Shown one piece after another: positions 53,386 to 61,365 of a DNA stretch of 64,000 bases (its first letter is position 1; every line of letters begins with the position of its first letter). Made by a program: the position numbers and the translations under genes. The notes below the pieces were generated by a model, which saw nothing but the letters and a program-made list of their open reading frames with translations, did no database searches and was not told the DNA's origin. Source of the DNA: Clostridia bacterium (GTDB lineage Bacteria; Bacillota; Clostridia; Oscillospirales; Acutalibacteraceae); contig JAGBCU010000008.1 in the NCBI GenBank assembly GCA_017937865.1, positions 1 through 64,000 of the forward strand, given 5' to 3'.

Positions 53386-54228
53386 TTAACCCCTCCATTC
53401 AAGCATAGCAATATCTTCGGGAAGAATGTTGAAGAAGATGATTGCGGCAATCATTGCGATTATCATACCTATAGGCATAACAAAGGGCTCTAACCAAGTG
53501 AGCTTGAGCTTCTTTGCAAAAATCTCAAGAAGAATTGAAACTGCAACAGCAACAACCAAGGTGATGATTGAAAGCACACCTGCACCGTCACCAAAGGTTT
53601 CGGGCTTACCTGCACCGATTATAGCACGGGCAATGAAAGCACCTATAAGACCGATAAAGATAGCGGGCGTTGCGAATTTATTTATAAAGTCGCCAAGGTT
53701 TCTCTTTTTCTTTGTATCTGCGGGTGCAGTATTTTCTGCATCTGCTTTTGCTTCTTCAGCTTCCTTTTTACCTGCTGACAAGAATTTCTTGTTAAGAGGC
53801 TTTGCAAGGAAGGGAAGAACAACAAGTGAGAAGCAAATACCTAAAGTCATAACCCAAGCAACACCTGCGTAAACCTCAGGGTCTGTAACGGGTACTGCAA
53901 TACCGCCCTGATGACCGAAGGCTTCCATTGCAGCTTCAGCAGCTGTTGTTTCGTACATTAAGTTACCGATAACTGAAAGACGCACCCAAGGAATAACAAG
54001 ACCGAGAGCAGGAGCGAGTGCGATAACGGTTGCAAGAACGGAAAGTGCAGAGGGAACAGTAAATAATGCACTTGACGTTACTGCGTTTTTGAGCTTCTTT
54101 TTGTCGATACCTAACTCTTTGCCGTGCTGCCAGGCTTTAACAAGGAAGAACAAAGATTGAGCAAGAACAAAAAGAATAACCGCACCGGCAATAAGATACA
54201 ATGCCGGAGATTCTTTAAAGTCAACCAT
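53386..54228 (-). CDS. DUF5058-family membrane protein
   Basis: A 280-residue membrane protein with about seven transmembrane helices and an acidic, Ala/Lys-rich cytoplasmic loop (about 152-175) in the middle, recalling the DUF5058 family of uncharacterised Firmicutes proteins. LIPWVRLSVIGNLMYETTAAE between helices is a good candidate for the functional site. It has its own consensus promoter and is followed immediately by the partner gene. Inference: half of a heteromeric transporter. Confidence 0.78.
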   Translation of the reverse strand: MVDFKESPALYLIAGAVILFVLAQSLFFLVKAWQHGKELGIDKKKLKNAVTSSALFTVPSALSVLATVIALAPALGLVIPWVRLSVIGNLMYETTAAEAAMEAFGHQGGIAVPVTDPEVYAGVAWVMTLGICFSLVVLPFLAKPLNKKFLSAGKKEAEEAKADAENTAPADTKKKRNLGDFINKFATPAIFIGLIGAFIARAIIGAGKPETFGDGAGVLSIITLVVAVAVSILLEIFAKKLKLTWLEPFVMPIGMIIAMIAAIIFFNILPEDIAMLEWRG

Positions 54229-54258
54229 AGTATCACTACTTTCTATATTAATACTGAA

Positions 54259-54287
54259 ATTATACGTAATTTTTTATTTTATGTCAA
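54259..54287 (-). promoter_or_regulatory. Full-consensus sigma-A promoter of the DUF5058 pair
   Basis: Minus strand TTGACA, 17-base spacer, TATAAT: an exact consensus match. The -35 overlaps the last codons of the upstream phosphoesterase gene. Confidence 0.85.
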
Positions 54288-54754
54288 TAAATATTCAGTT
54301 TTTTATCAATACAAATAACGCCTGAATCCGTAATATCAATGACTCCATAACAGCCGTCCTTTAAGGCACCGGGATTAAAATAATAAATCCCGTCTTTGTA
54401 AAGGCTTAAAGGCGTATGAGTATGACCGAAAAGCACGATATCACATTTATTGCTAACCGCATCTAATTGCAAATCATAAAGCCCGAATTTAACGTTTTGC
54501 TCGTAGCCGTGAGTAGCCATAATCTTTTTATCACAAACGGTACGTATATCTGAAGAGGGAAGACTTGTATACATATCACAGTTACCCCTTACACCGATAA
54601 AAGCTTTTTCGTGGCTGTATTTAAAAACTGCCTCTTCAAATTCGTTTGAGCCGTCACCTAAAAAGTAAACAACCTCTGCCGTAGGCTCTGCTTCTATTGC
54701 CGCAAAAAGATTGTATTGTTTTTTATGGGAGTCGGAAAGAACAAGTATTCTCAA
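54284..54754 (-). CDS. YfcE-type phosphodiesterase
   Basis: Single-domain calcineurin-like phosphodiesterase, 156 residues. Metal motifs in order: LSDSH (about 6-10), LGDGSNE, RGNCD, ATHGYE and FGHTHTP. The YfcE/MJ0936 group hydrolyses simple phosphodiesters in vitro; the physiological substrate is unknown. The start is a TTG at 54754 with GAGGGTG 7 bases upstream; the longer frame lacks a site. Confidence 0.88.
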   Translation of the reverse strand: MRILVLSDSHKKQYNLFAAIEAEPTAEVVYFLGDGSNEFEEAVFKYSHEKAFIGVRGNCDMYTSLPSSDIRTVCDKKIMATHGYEQNVKFGLYDLQLDAVSNKCDIVLFGHTHTPLSLYKDGIYYFNPGALKDGCYGVIDITDSGVICIDKKLNIY

Positions 54755-54819
54755 GCATAAACACCCTCTTTTAGTAATATCATATATTACAATTATATTA
54801 TTATAGGTGTGTGATTTCA

Positions 54820-55059
54820 ATGGCTAATTTTGAAAACGATAAGCTTAATATAAACGAGCTTATAAAAAAAGCATCGCAAAGCGACAATATGAACACCAGC
54901 GAGGGGATTAAAAGCTTTTTAGATAATAATCTTGATGAATCTCAGGCGAATGCAATTAAAAATCTTCTCAACGACGAAGAGAAAACTAAAGCACTTTTAA
55001 ACAGTGATGCTGCAAAAGCGCTTTTTAAAAAGTTTATGGGAGAAAAACCGAATGGCTGA
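54820..55059 (+). CDS. Small helical protein, first gene of three-gene unknown cluster
   Basis: A 79-residue, acidic, helical protein with no membrane segment and no recognised family. The C-terminal half (DESQANAIKNLLNDEEKTKALL) looks like stacked short helices. The ATG at 54820 follows GGTGTG; a GTG nine bases earlier overlaps that site. The stop overlaps the next start by eight bases (ATGGCTGA). Confidence 0.7.
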   Translation: MANFENDKLNINELIKKASQSDNMNTSEGIKSFLDNNLDESQANAIKNLLNDEEKTKALLNSDAAKALFKKFMGEKPNG

Positions 55060-55504
55060 TTTTGATATAAATTCAATATTATCATCGTTATCGCAAGAGG
55101 ATATAGAAAATCTTAAGAAAACTGCTGCGGATATAATGGGCGGTATGGGTGGCAATATAAGTGGTAACGCAAGCAATAGCGGTAACAGACGTAATAACGG
55201 TAACAACCAAGAGCAATCAACCGATAAAAAGAATTCAGAAAGCAGTAATAATATTTCTATAGAAAATATTTTATCGTCATTTTCTCAATCAGGCGGAAAC
55301 TCCTTCGGCTTTCCTGATATGAATATGCTTTCAAGCCTTGCACCTGTTTTGCAAGCCGTAAATTCAAAAGACGATAGGGTAGAATTCATTAACGCATTAA
55401 GACCGTTACTTTCAAACGACAGACGGAAAAAAGCAGACGAGGCGGTAAAAATAGTAAGATTACTTTCGGTTTTACCTCTTCTTAAGGAACGGGGGCTTAT
55501 GTAA
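55052..55504 (+). CDS. Small Gly/Asn-rich protein, second gene of unknown cluster
   Basis: A 150-residue protein. An N-terminal helix (LSSLSQEDIENLKKTAADIM) leads into a low-complexity Gly/Asn/Ser stretch (about 30-70), then a second copy of the N-terminal pattern (IENILSSFSQ) and a C-terminal helical region NALRPLLSNDRRKKADEAV. The repeated ILSSxSQ motif at both ends of the linker is notable. It overlaps both neighbours (8 bases and 1 base), so the three are translated together. Confidence 0.72.
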   Translation: MADFDINSILSSLSQEDIENLKKTAADIMGGMGGNISGNASNSGNRRNNGNNQEQSTDKKNSESSNNISIENILSSFSQSGGNSFGFPDMNMLSSLAPVLQAVNSKDDRVEFINALRPLLSNDRRKKADEAVKIVRLLSVLPLLKERGLM

Positions 55505-55968
55505 TGGCAGATTATACGTACGCTGAGCTTATGAAAATGCAGAATGACGCTATAAAAAGAGTAGAGGATATGCAAAAACGAGCGAGAAAAACCGCAGGAT
55601 TTACTGAGGAAAATGATGGTACATCAGGAATAAAGAACGAAGTAAAAAATTCATCCGTCACTTTACAGAAGGATGCACCTAAAAGAGTGCGTATGCCCGA
55701 TGATTATCTTCAAAATTTAAAAGAATATGCAAAAAGCATTTCTGATAAGAATAGTAACAATGAAGAAAATAATGAGAAAAGAAATATTTCGGAAGAGCAA
55801 AACAGAAAAATACCGTCGGCGAAAAGCTCAACCGACGGTATGAAAAGCGTTTTAGCTGATGTTAAAATTGATGAGGATAAAGCTTTAATTTTGTCACTTA
55901 TATTGCTTTTATCTGAAGAAAATGCAGATGAAACATTGATTCTTGCCTTGCTTTATATGCTTTCTTGA
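55504..55968 (+). CDS. Small charged protein with hydrophobic C-terminus, third gene of unknown cluster
   Basis: A 154-residue protein: a helical, highly charged N-terminal two-thirds, then a short hydrophobic tail (about 129-154) rich in Leu with a central SEENADE break, forming two amphipathic or membrane-seeking helices. This tail pattern (Leu-rich, Glu-Asn-Ala-Asp turn, Leu-rich) recurs in small Clostridial proteins as far as I recall, but no function is known to me. The last 16 bases overlap the convergent membrane gene. Confidence 0.7.
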   Translation: MADYTYAELMKMQNDAIKRVEDMQKRARKTAGFTEENDGTSGIKNEVKNSSVTLQKDAPKRVRMPDDYLQNLKEYAKSISDKNSNNEENNEKRNISEEQNRKIPSAKSSTDGMKSVLADVKIDEDKALILSLILLLSEENADETLILALLYMLS

Positions 55969-56810
55969 TTCTTTTCAAGCTTTAAATAATTTATAGCATA
56001 ATTATTCTCCGTTGTAGTCTCACTTTTTCTCGTAATGCAGTTATATAAAAGCAAAGTATTGCAAAGCTTGTAGTATGGTAAAACGTAAAAAATCGGTAAA
56101 ACCGTAATACAGCTTATAATCCACCCGATTAAAGAGGTTTTTAATAACACAGCGTTTTGAATATAGCTGTCGGTAACCTCTAAGCTTTTATTTATAGCAA
56201 AAGTAATTTTTGTTTTGCTATTAAAAAGAATGTAATAGGGTGCGGCAGAATATCTGAAAACAGTTGCTTTATACATAAAAAGACATAATGAAAAAAGAAG
56301 AGAGCTGCTAAAGCATAAAACGATAAATACAGAATATGACAAGGTTGATTTATTGTACATATAAAGAAGCTCTGCAAAGCATATCCCTGCAGGGAAAGAA
56401 TAGTAAGCAATCCAGAATGCTTTTAATGAAAATATTTTAATATATAAAAGCAAAGCTTTGAAAAGTGTTTTCGGCTTGAAATATTTTATTGCTTTCCTGA
56501 GCTTCGGTTTCTTGCCATTTGATGATGCAAATAATGCATAATTTTCACAGTTTTTTATACCGCAAATAAAAAGCAATAAAATTATTGAAGTTACCGTGCA
56601 AAACAGTAATTTTAGAAACAAAGTTAAATATTCATTTTCTGTTTCAAAAAAGCTTTTAAGAGTATCAGAAAAAAAGGTGAAATAAATTAAAAGCGGGATA
56701 CTCAAAAAAGCACACCACCTTAGAACAAGACTCAAAAACGAAACGAAAAACAGCTTCACGTTATTTCCCGATAACAGATATTTACTTTCAATACGAATTC
56801 TACTATTCAT
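55953..56810 (-). CDS. Unknown membrane protein, about six transmembrane segments
   Basis: A 285-residue polytopic protein with hydrophobic stretches near 20-50, 62-85, 125-150, 155-180, 212-240 and 242-262, basic loops between, and no family recognised. AT-rich codon use is somewhat higher than neighbours. GAGGTGA lies 9 bases before the ATG. The terminator of the upstream HAD-PHP gene precedes it and no clear promoter was found. Confidence 0.72.
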   Translation of the reverse strand: MNSRIRIESKYLLSGNNVKLFFVSFLSLVLRWCAFLSIPLLIYFTFFSDTLKSFFETENEYLTLFLKLLFCTVTSIILLLFICGIKNCENYALFASSNGKKPKLRKAIKYFKPKTLFKALLLYIKIFSLKAFWIAYYSFPAGICFAELLYMYNKSTLSYSVFIVLCFSSSLLFSLCLFMYKATVFRYSAAPYYILFNSKTKITFAINKSLEVTDSYIQNAVLLKTSLIGWIISCITVLPIFYVLPYYKLCNTLLLYNCITRKSETTTENNYAINYLKLEKNQESI

Positions 56811-56832
56811 TTATTTCGGTCACCTCAAAAAT

Positions 56833-56867
56833 AAAAAGTCGTACACTTTTATTGTGTACGACTTTTT
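56833..56867 (-). terminator. Terminator of the HAD-PHP gene
   Basis: AAAAAGTCGTACAC stem with a 7-base loop and complement GTGTACGACTTTTTT; on the minus strand the T-run TTTTTATTTTT follows. Confidence 0.9.
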
Positions 56868-56873
56868 TAAGGT

Positions 56874-58355
56874 TTAATCAATTTTCAGAATGTTTTTCAT
56901 ATTCTGAAGCACAAAATAGGGAATAGATAAATCTCCCGTGCCTACTCCTATTTGTATATGGGGCTTCATTGCCGCATGGTAATCCGAGCCACCCGAAAAG
57001 CAGAGTGAAAGCTTTTCTGCAAGGGCACGGTAATCTGAAATTTGCTCTGCAGTGTATTCGGGATAATAGCCCTCTATACCGTTTAAGCCTGCTGATTTTA
57101 ATTTTAAAAGCAATTCTTCTAATTGTTCAAGGCTGTAGCCCGTTTGGTTTAAATGGGCTAAAAATGCAAGACCGCCTGCGGCACGGATTGCTTTTACGGC
57201 TTCTACGGCTGAAAGCTCATTCTTTTCTGCGTAAGCAGGTTTACCTAAGCCTATATATTTTTCAAAGCATTCTTTAATTGTTTCGCAGTAGCCCTTTTCA
57301 ACCATAAGCTTTGCTATATGGGCTCTTCCTACAAAATTTCCGCCTGCTATTTCAAGAGCTTCATCGTGGGTGATATCCATACCCAAATTGCGAAGCTTAA
57401 AGCATATTTCTTCCATACGTCTTTTTCTGCTACCCTTAAGCTTTTCAATTGTTTTTAACAAGGTTTCGTTTTCGGGGTTTATAAATAAGCCTATGATATG
57501 AGTTTCTGTGTTTTCTGCGGCAGAAAATTCAATTCCCGGTATAAACTCTATACCTGTTCTTTCGGCTTCTTCCTTCGCTTCCTTTATACCGTCAACGCTA
57601 TCGTGGTCTGTAAGTGCGAAGGCACTAAGCCCCGATTTTTTAGCGTGGTTTACAAGTTCTTTTGGTGTTAACGTGCCGTCAGAGCAGGTTGAATGAGTAT
57701 GAAAATCAACGATTCTGTTATCAAAAAGAATTTTTTCGACGTCTTTTAAGCTGTTAACGGTAAATGAGTTATGCTCTTCTAAAAGCCTTCTGCCTTGATG
57801 ACCGTATGAAACAAGTACACAGTCAATGCCTAATGCATTTGCAGTTTCAAGGTCATGAAGTGTGTCACCGATAAGAATAGCATCGTTTCTGTTAATATTA
57901 AGCTCCTTGAAAAATACTTTTGCCCTGTCGATTTTACTTTCTGCAAGAGTATTTTCAGCACCTAAAATCTTATCAAAGCAAGCTGATATACCGAATTTTT
58001 CAATAAGCTCCTCAGCTTCACTTAAAATGTTAGCGGTTATTATGTATTGGTGCACGCCCATTGCTTTTAGCTTGTGTAAAAGCTCGTATGCACCCTCTGC
58101 AAGACCCGTTTCATTTATATGACGGGCATAGTCTGAATGGTATTGTCTTGAAATATCCTGAAAATCCAATTCGTCAGGGGGGAGAATGTGACGGTAAAAG
58201 CCTATTATGGGTGTTTCAACGTAAGTGTAATAATCATCGAGAGTAATAGGTTGTCTGCTTTTTCTTTCCAGCATATCATTTACGCATTGTAAGGCATTAC
58301 CTACGTCGTCAATAATTGTACCGTTGAAATCCCAGAAAATATGAGAGTATCTCAT
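56874..58355 (-). CDS. HAD phosphatase fused to PHP phosphoesterase
   Basis: One 493-residue chain with two hydrolase domains. Residues 1-210: HAD phosphatase of the phosphoglycolate-phosphatase type, with motif I DFNGT at 9-13 (the usual second Asp is Asn11), motif II Thr108 in IITAN, Lys141, and motif IV GDTLHD at 163-168. Residues 215-493: PHP domain of the YciV/TrpH type with HTHST (219-223), SDGTLTP, LTDHDS near 250, GSDYH near 458 and other His/Asp ligands for a trinuclear metal site; relatives release phosphate from 3',5'-bisphosphonucleosides or degrade short RNA. The motif I substitution suggests altered chemistry or a regulatory HAD half. Confidence 0.88.
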   Translation of the reverse strand: MRYSHIFWDFNGTIIDDVGNALQCVNDMLERKSRQPITLDDYYTYVETPIIGFYRHILPPDELDFQDISRQYHSDYARHINETGLAEGAYELLHKLKAMGVHQYIITANILSEAEELIEKFGISACFDKILGAENTLAESKIDRAKVFFKELNINRNDAILIGDTLHDLETANALGIDCVLVSYGHQGRRLLEEHNSFTVNSLKDVEKILFDNRIVDFHTHSTCSDGTLTPKELVNHAKKSGLSAFALTDHDSVDGIKEAKEEAERTGIEFIPGIEFSAAENTETHIIGLFINPENETLLKTIEKLKGSRKRRMEEICFKLRNLGMDITHDEALEIAGGNFVGRAHIAKLMVEKGYCETIKECFEKYIGLGKPAYAEKNELSAVEAVKAIRAAGGLAFLAHLNQTGYSLEQLEELLLKLKSAGLNGIEGYYPEYTAEQISDYRALAEKLSLCFSGGSDYHAAMKPHIQIGVGTGDLSIPYFVLQNMKNILKID

Positions 58356-58378
58356 TAAATCACATCCTTTGATGCTTC

Positions 58379-58407
58379 ATTCTATCACACCGCGCAAAAA
58401 AAGGCAA
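58379..58407 (-). promoter_or_regulatory. Promoter of the HAD-PHP gene
   Basis: Minus strand TTGCCT, 17-base spacer, TAGAAT, starting just after the stop of the small membrane protein gene. Confidence 0.55.
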
Positions 58408-58409
58408 CG

Positions 58410-58679
58410 TCAAAAAATGGACGTGGCGGCTATACCGATAGCTAAACCGATAATAAACGGACAGAGCATTGTTAAAAGCTTTTTAAGTTTATTTTTTTTG
58501 CCGATGTAGCTTCGTATTGGCGGTTTACCTGTTCTTTCTAATTCTCTGCTTGCACTTTCACGTAATTTACCTTCAGACATACCTATATATTCGGGTTTTA
58601 CAAAGAAAATTGCTTTTTCAAAAAAACCTGTTCCTGTTTCGTTTATTTCGAGTACTTGCTTATTTACACCTTTTATCAT
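58410..58679 (-). CDS. Small tail-anchored protein of unknown function
   Basis: An 89-residue protein with a basic C-terminal half and a single hydrophobic segment at the very end (about 70-89, after KKNKLKKLL), so it is probably tail-anchored in the membrane. The ATG at 58679 follows GCGAGG; an ATG 30 bases earlier has no site. No family recognised. Separate from the HAD-PHP gene, which has its own promoter. Confidence 0.6.
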   Translation of the reverse strand: MIKGVNKQVLEINETGTGFFEKAIFFVKPEYIGMSEGKLRESASRELERTGKPPIRSYIGKKNKLKKLLTMLCPFIIGLAIGIAATSIF

Positions 58680-58829
58680 TTTTAAATCCTCGCTAGTTTT
58701 TATTTTCATTGTTATATATTGTGAAATTTTCTGTGCGTTTATTCACTTTTAAACGAAAATATATGCAATAAAAGGATAACGGCTTTTTTGTGTGTGAAAA
58801 CGTTAAAAAATAGTCAATTATACAAGTGT

Positions 58830-58845
58830 CAAAAAACGTTTTTTG
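58830..58845. other. Palindrome in AT-rich gap
   Basis: CAAAAAACGTTTTTTG, a perfect 16-base palindrome in the 58680-59260 gap, which otherwise contains only the large hairpin at 58926-59027 and no gene. Confidence 0.5.
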
Positions 58846-58925
58846 CATATTTCCAAAAAGCAAAAAAGGGTTTTGGCAAAATTAACAGTGTGAAAAATAT
58901 ACTTTTTGTATAACCAACTTTACTG

Positions 58926-59027
58926 AAAAAATGTTCAAAACTGTGTTCAAAATGTCCACAACTACCCCTTCAAAACCGCTATTCGAATGGGTTTTCGACA
59001 TTTTGAATACAGATTTCGACATTTTTT
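58926..59027. repeat. Long imperfect hairpin with 31-base arms
   Basis: Arms 58926-58956 and 58997-59027 pair over 31 bases with two mismatches and two G-T pairs; the right arm runs into T6. The centre has a second 6-bp stem (AAAACC/GGTTTT). TTGGCA and TATACT (19-base spacing, 58873-58903) lie just upstream and could start a transcript at about 58910. A structured RNA or a remnant element; no ORF is convincing. Confidence 0.65.
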
Positions 59028-59260
59028 ATAAATTTCCAAAATATACTAAATGTTTTAATATCTTTACAAATTATACAGTTTGGAAACACAAATTTTATAA
59101 AAAAATAAATGTTCGTTGGCAAAAATGTACAATAGAAAAAGATACAAAATTTTCGAAAAATATTGTCCAAAACGGAGAAAAAATTAAAAAAATAAAAAAC
59201 ATCTTGACAAGTAACTTTACTATTTCAGAAAAATAGGTTATTGTTAAAAAGGTGATAAAA

Positions 59261-60076
59261 ATGCATATAGCTTGTGAAAATGATAATATCGTTTTAAAGG
59301 ATTGCGATAATTTTAATATTGAACTGACTCTTGATTGCGGTCAGTCTTTCCGTTGGGTGAAAAATGAAAGCGGTGATTGGTGCGGTATAGCAGGCGGTAA
59401 TTATTTAAGACTAAGACAAGATGGCAACGACGTAACTTTATATAACGTTACCCCTGAAATTTATAACGGTTTTTGGAAAGCCTATTTTGATTTAGACAGA
59501 GATTATAAAAGTATAATAGAAAAATATGACGATGAAAGCCTTAAAACTGCTTGTAGTGAATACCCCGGTATTCGAATTTTAAAGCAAGACGAATGGGAAG
59601 CAATTTGCTCGTTTATTATATCGGCAAATAACAACATACCCAGAATTAAGGGTATAATTGAAAGGCTTTGTGAGAACTTCGGAACAAAAACCGAAAACGG
59701 ATATACGTTCCCGTCAGCAGAGGTTATTTCAAAGCTTCAAGTTGAAGATTTAGCTGTGATTCGTTCGGGCTTCAGAGCCAAATATATTATTGATGCTGCT
59801 CAAAAGATTTCGAATAAAGAGGTTGATATAGAAAAAGTAAAGACGTTGCCCTTTGATGAAGCTAAAAACGAGCTTTTGAAAATTAAAGGCGTAGGTGAAA
59901 AGGTAGCTCAATGTGCTCTTCTTTACGGCTTCGGAAGAATAGAGGCTTTCCCTGTTGACGTGTGGGTAAAAAGAATAGTAGAAGAGCTTTACCCCGACGG
60001 GCTTCCTCAATGTATAAAAGGCACAGAGGGTATAGCACAGCAATATCTTTTCCATTGGCGAAGAAATAAACAGTAA
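59261..60076 (+). CDS. ogg: 8-oxoguanine DNA glycosylase, OGG1 type
   Basis: Bifunctional glycosylase/AP-lyase that excises 8-oxoguanine. N-terminal OGG_N domain (LDCGQSFRW near 24-32), helix-hairpin-helix with LKIKGVGEKVAQCAL, catalytic Lys214 and Asp233 in PVDVWVKR. Length 271 fits bacterial OGG1 homologues (Clostridial Ogg). The ATG at 59261 follows AGGTGAT; a GTG nine bases earlier is inside that site. Confidence 0.93.
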   Translation: MHIACENDNIVLKDCDNFNIELTLDCGQSFRWVKNESGDWCGIAGGNYLRLRQDGNDVTLYNVTPEIYNGFWKAYFDLDRDYKSIIEKYDDESLKTACSEYPGIRILKQDEWEAICSFIISANNNIPRIKGIIERLCENFGTKTENGYTFPSAEVISKLQVEDLAVIRSGFRAKYIIDAAQKISNKEVDIEKVKTLPFDEAKNELLKIKGVGEKVAQCALLYGFGRIEAFPVDVWVKRIVEELYPDGLPQCIKGTEGIAQQYLFHWRRNKQ

Positions 60077-60084
60077 ATAAAAAC

Positions 60085-60124
60085 AGTCTGCAATTGCTTT
60101 AATTTAAAATCGCAATTGCAGACT
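60085..60124. terminator. Terminator between convergent ogg and ATPase genes
   Basis: AGTCTGCAATTGC stem with 14-base loop and complement GCAATTGCAGACT; TTCATTT follows. Confidence 0.85.
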
Positions 60125-60129
60125 TTCAT

Positions 60130-61215
60130 TTATTTTATAGAGGATAATATTTTTTCACCGATATCATTGATAACATCAAAATCAGTTGCTTTAATATAAT
60201 ATTCCTCAAGCTTGTCGTGGATATCCTTAGCGAGAGCCATTTTCTTGACTGCTTCGGTGATAAGCTCTTTTTTCGCTTTTTTTTGAAGCAGGAGTTTTTC
60301 TTTATTTGCAAGATATTTTTCCTTGTTATAAAAACGGTTTGCATGGACGGTCTTTTCACCGTCGTCAATAGAATAGTGATAGCTGTTTTCGGTAAAAAGA
60401 GAAACCTTTAATTCGGGGATGATAATATGCTCAATTTTAGAGTTAGGGAAAAGGGGGCAGAAGCATTGGTAAACATCGTAGCCGTTTAAGACGGCATAAT
60501 TACTTACATATTCTGCAATAAAGGGTGATACGGCACTGTATTCGTCTTCAATAGTAATTATTTTTTCAGATAAAGCTACTACCGTGTCATGTTGTACTGT
60601 TATTCCGTCCGGTGAAATTGCAGATAAAAATCGTTTACTTATTTTACCTTTTTCAGATGCTTTTCTTTCAGGAATTAACCTGTTAGCCAATCTTTTTGTA
60701 TATCTTAAAAGCTTATCTTCATCAGTAAATCCAAGGCATACAGAAACGCTTTCTTTTTCAAATTGTGAGGCAACATTTAAAAATTCTGTGCATTTTCTAT
60801 GCTGAAGTGAGTTTGCCTTTGATAGCTCTGCTATTTCTTTTGTGTGAGCTTTTAAAAGGCTTTTATTCCATGCAACACTTAAATCTACAATATGCTCGGT
60901 TACACCGGGTAAGGTAGGGTCAATAGTGTGGGGTGCGGTACCGTCAAGAATTGAAAAATTAATTTCGGGTACAAGAACTATATCTAAAGAATTAGGGTCA
61001 GCACTGCAAAAGCCTCTTTCAACGTAGTAGCCTTGTCGCTCGAGCTTTTCTGCAACTCTTTTCATAAGAGTTGATTTTCCCGTGCCGGGACCGCCCTTTA
61101 AAATCAAATGGTTTCCTTCTATGTATGGTGAATATAAATCTTTAAAAAGAGAGCAATAGCCGTATTTGTTATTTGCGCCGAAAAAGAAGCTTACAGGTAA
61201 AAGTGTATTTTTCAT
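60130..61215 (-). CDS. P-loop ATPase of unknown role (PRK06851-like)
   Basis: A 361-residue protein with an N-terminal Walker A GGPGTGKST at 41-49, followed by RGFCSADPNSLDIVLVPEINF. The rest has a second Rossmann-like half lacking its own P-loop, as in the uncharacterised PRK06851 group, and a Lys/Glu-rich helical section (about 295-340). No membrane segment. GGAG lies about 9 bases before the ATG. It is divergent from rhaA but shares no other link with sugar genes. Function unknown; family label given from memory and should be checked. Confidence 0.75.
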   Translation of the reverse strand: MKNTLLPVSFFFGANNKYGYCSLFKDLYSPYIEGNHLILKGGPGTGKSTLMKRVAEKLERQGYYVERGFCSADPNSLDIVLVPEINFSILDGTAPHTIDPTLPGVTEHIVDLSVAWNKSLLKAHTKEIAELSKANSLQHRKCTEFLNVASQFEKESVSVCLGFTDEDKLLRYTKRLANRLIPERKASEKGKISKRFLSAISPDGITVQHDTVVALSEKIITIEDEYSAVSPFIAEYVSNYAVLNGYDVYQCFCPLFPNSKIEHIIIPELKVSLFTENSYHYSIDDGEKTVHANRFYNKEKYLANKEKLLLQKKAKKELITEAVKKMALAKDIHDKLEEYYIKATDFDVINDIGEKILSSIK

Positions 61216-61297
61216 AATATCATCTCCAATCAGTTTATATTATGAAAAAAACGGTAGATTGTTACACTAAAACAAGTAAATTTTACCTTCTCTCTCA

Positions 61298-61326
61298 TTG
61301 ACTTTTTATGACAGTAATTATATACT
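61298..61326 (+). promoter_or_regulatory. Sigma-A promoter of rhaA-rhaD
   Basis: TTGACT, 17-base spacer, TATACT, start near 61334, 32 bases before the rhaA ATG. No obvious operator palindrome was found. Confidence 0.75.
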
Positions 61327-61365
61327 AATATATGTATGCATTACTTCTTGAAATGAGGTTGAAAT

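Noticed and set aside
58800..59060. Possible replication origin (AT-rich, one TGTCCACAA resembling a DnaA box)
   Set aside because: Only one weak match, no dnaA/dnaN nearby, and the sequence is better explained by inverted repeats.
58931..59236. 101-codon frame on the plus strand in the 58.7-59.2 kb gap
   Set aside because: Very AT-rich composition, no ribosome-binding site, and it begins inside the left arm of the long hairpin.
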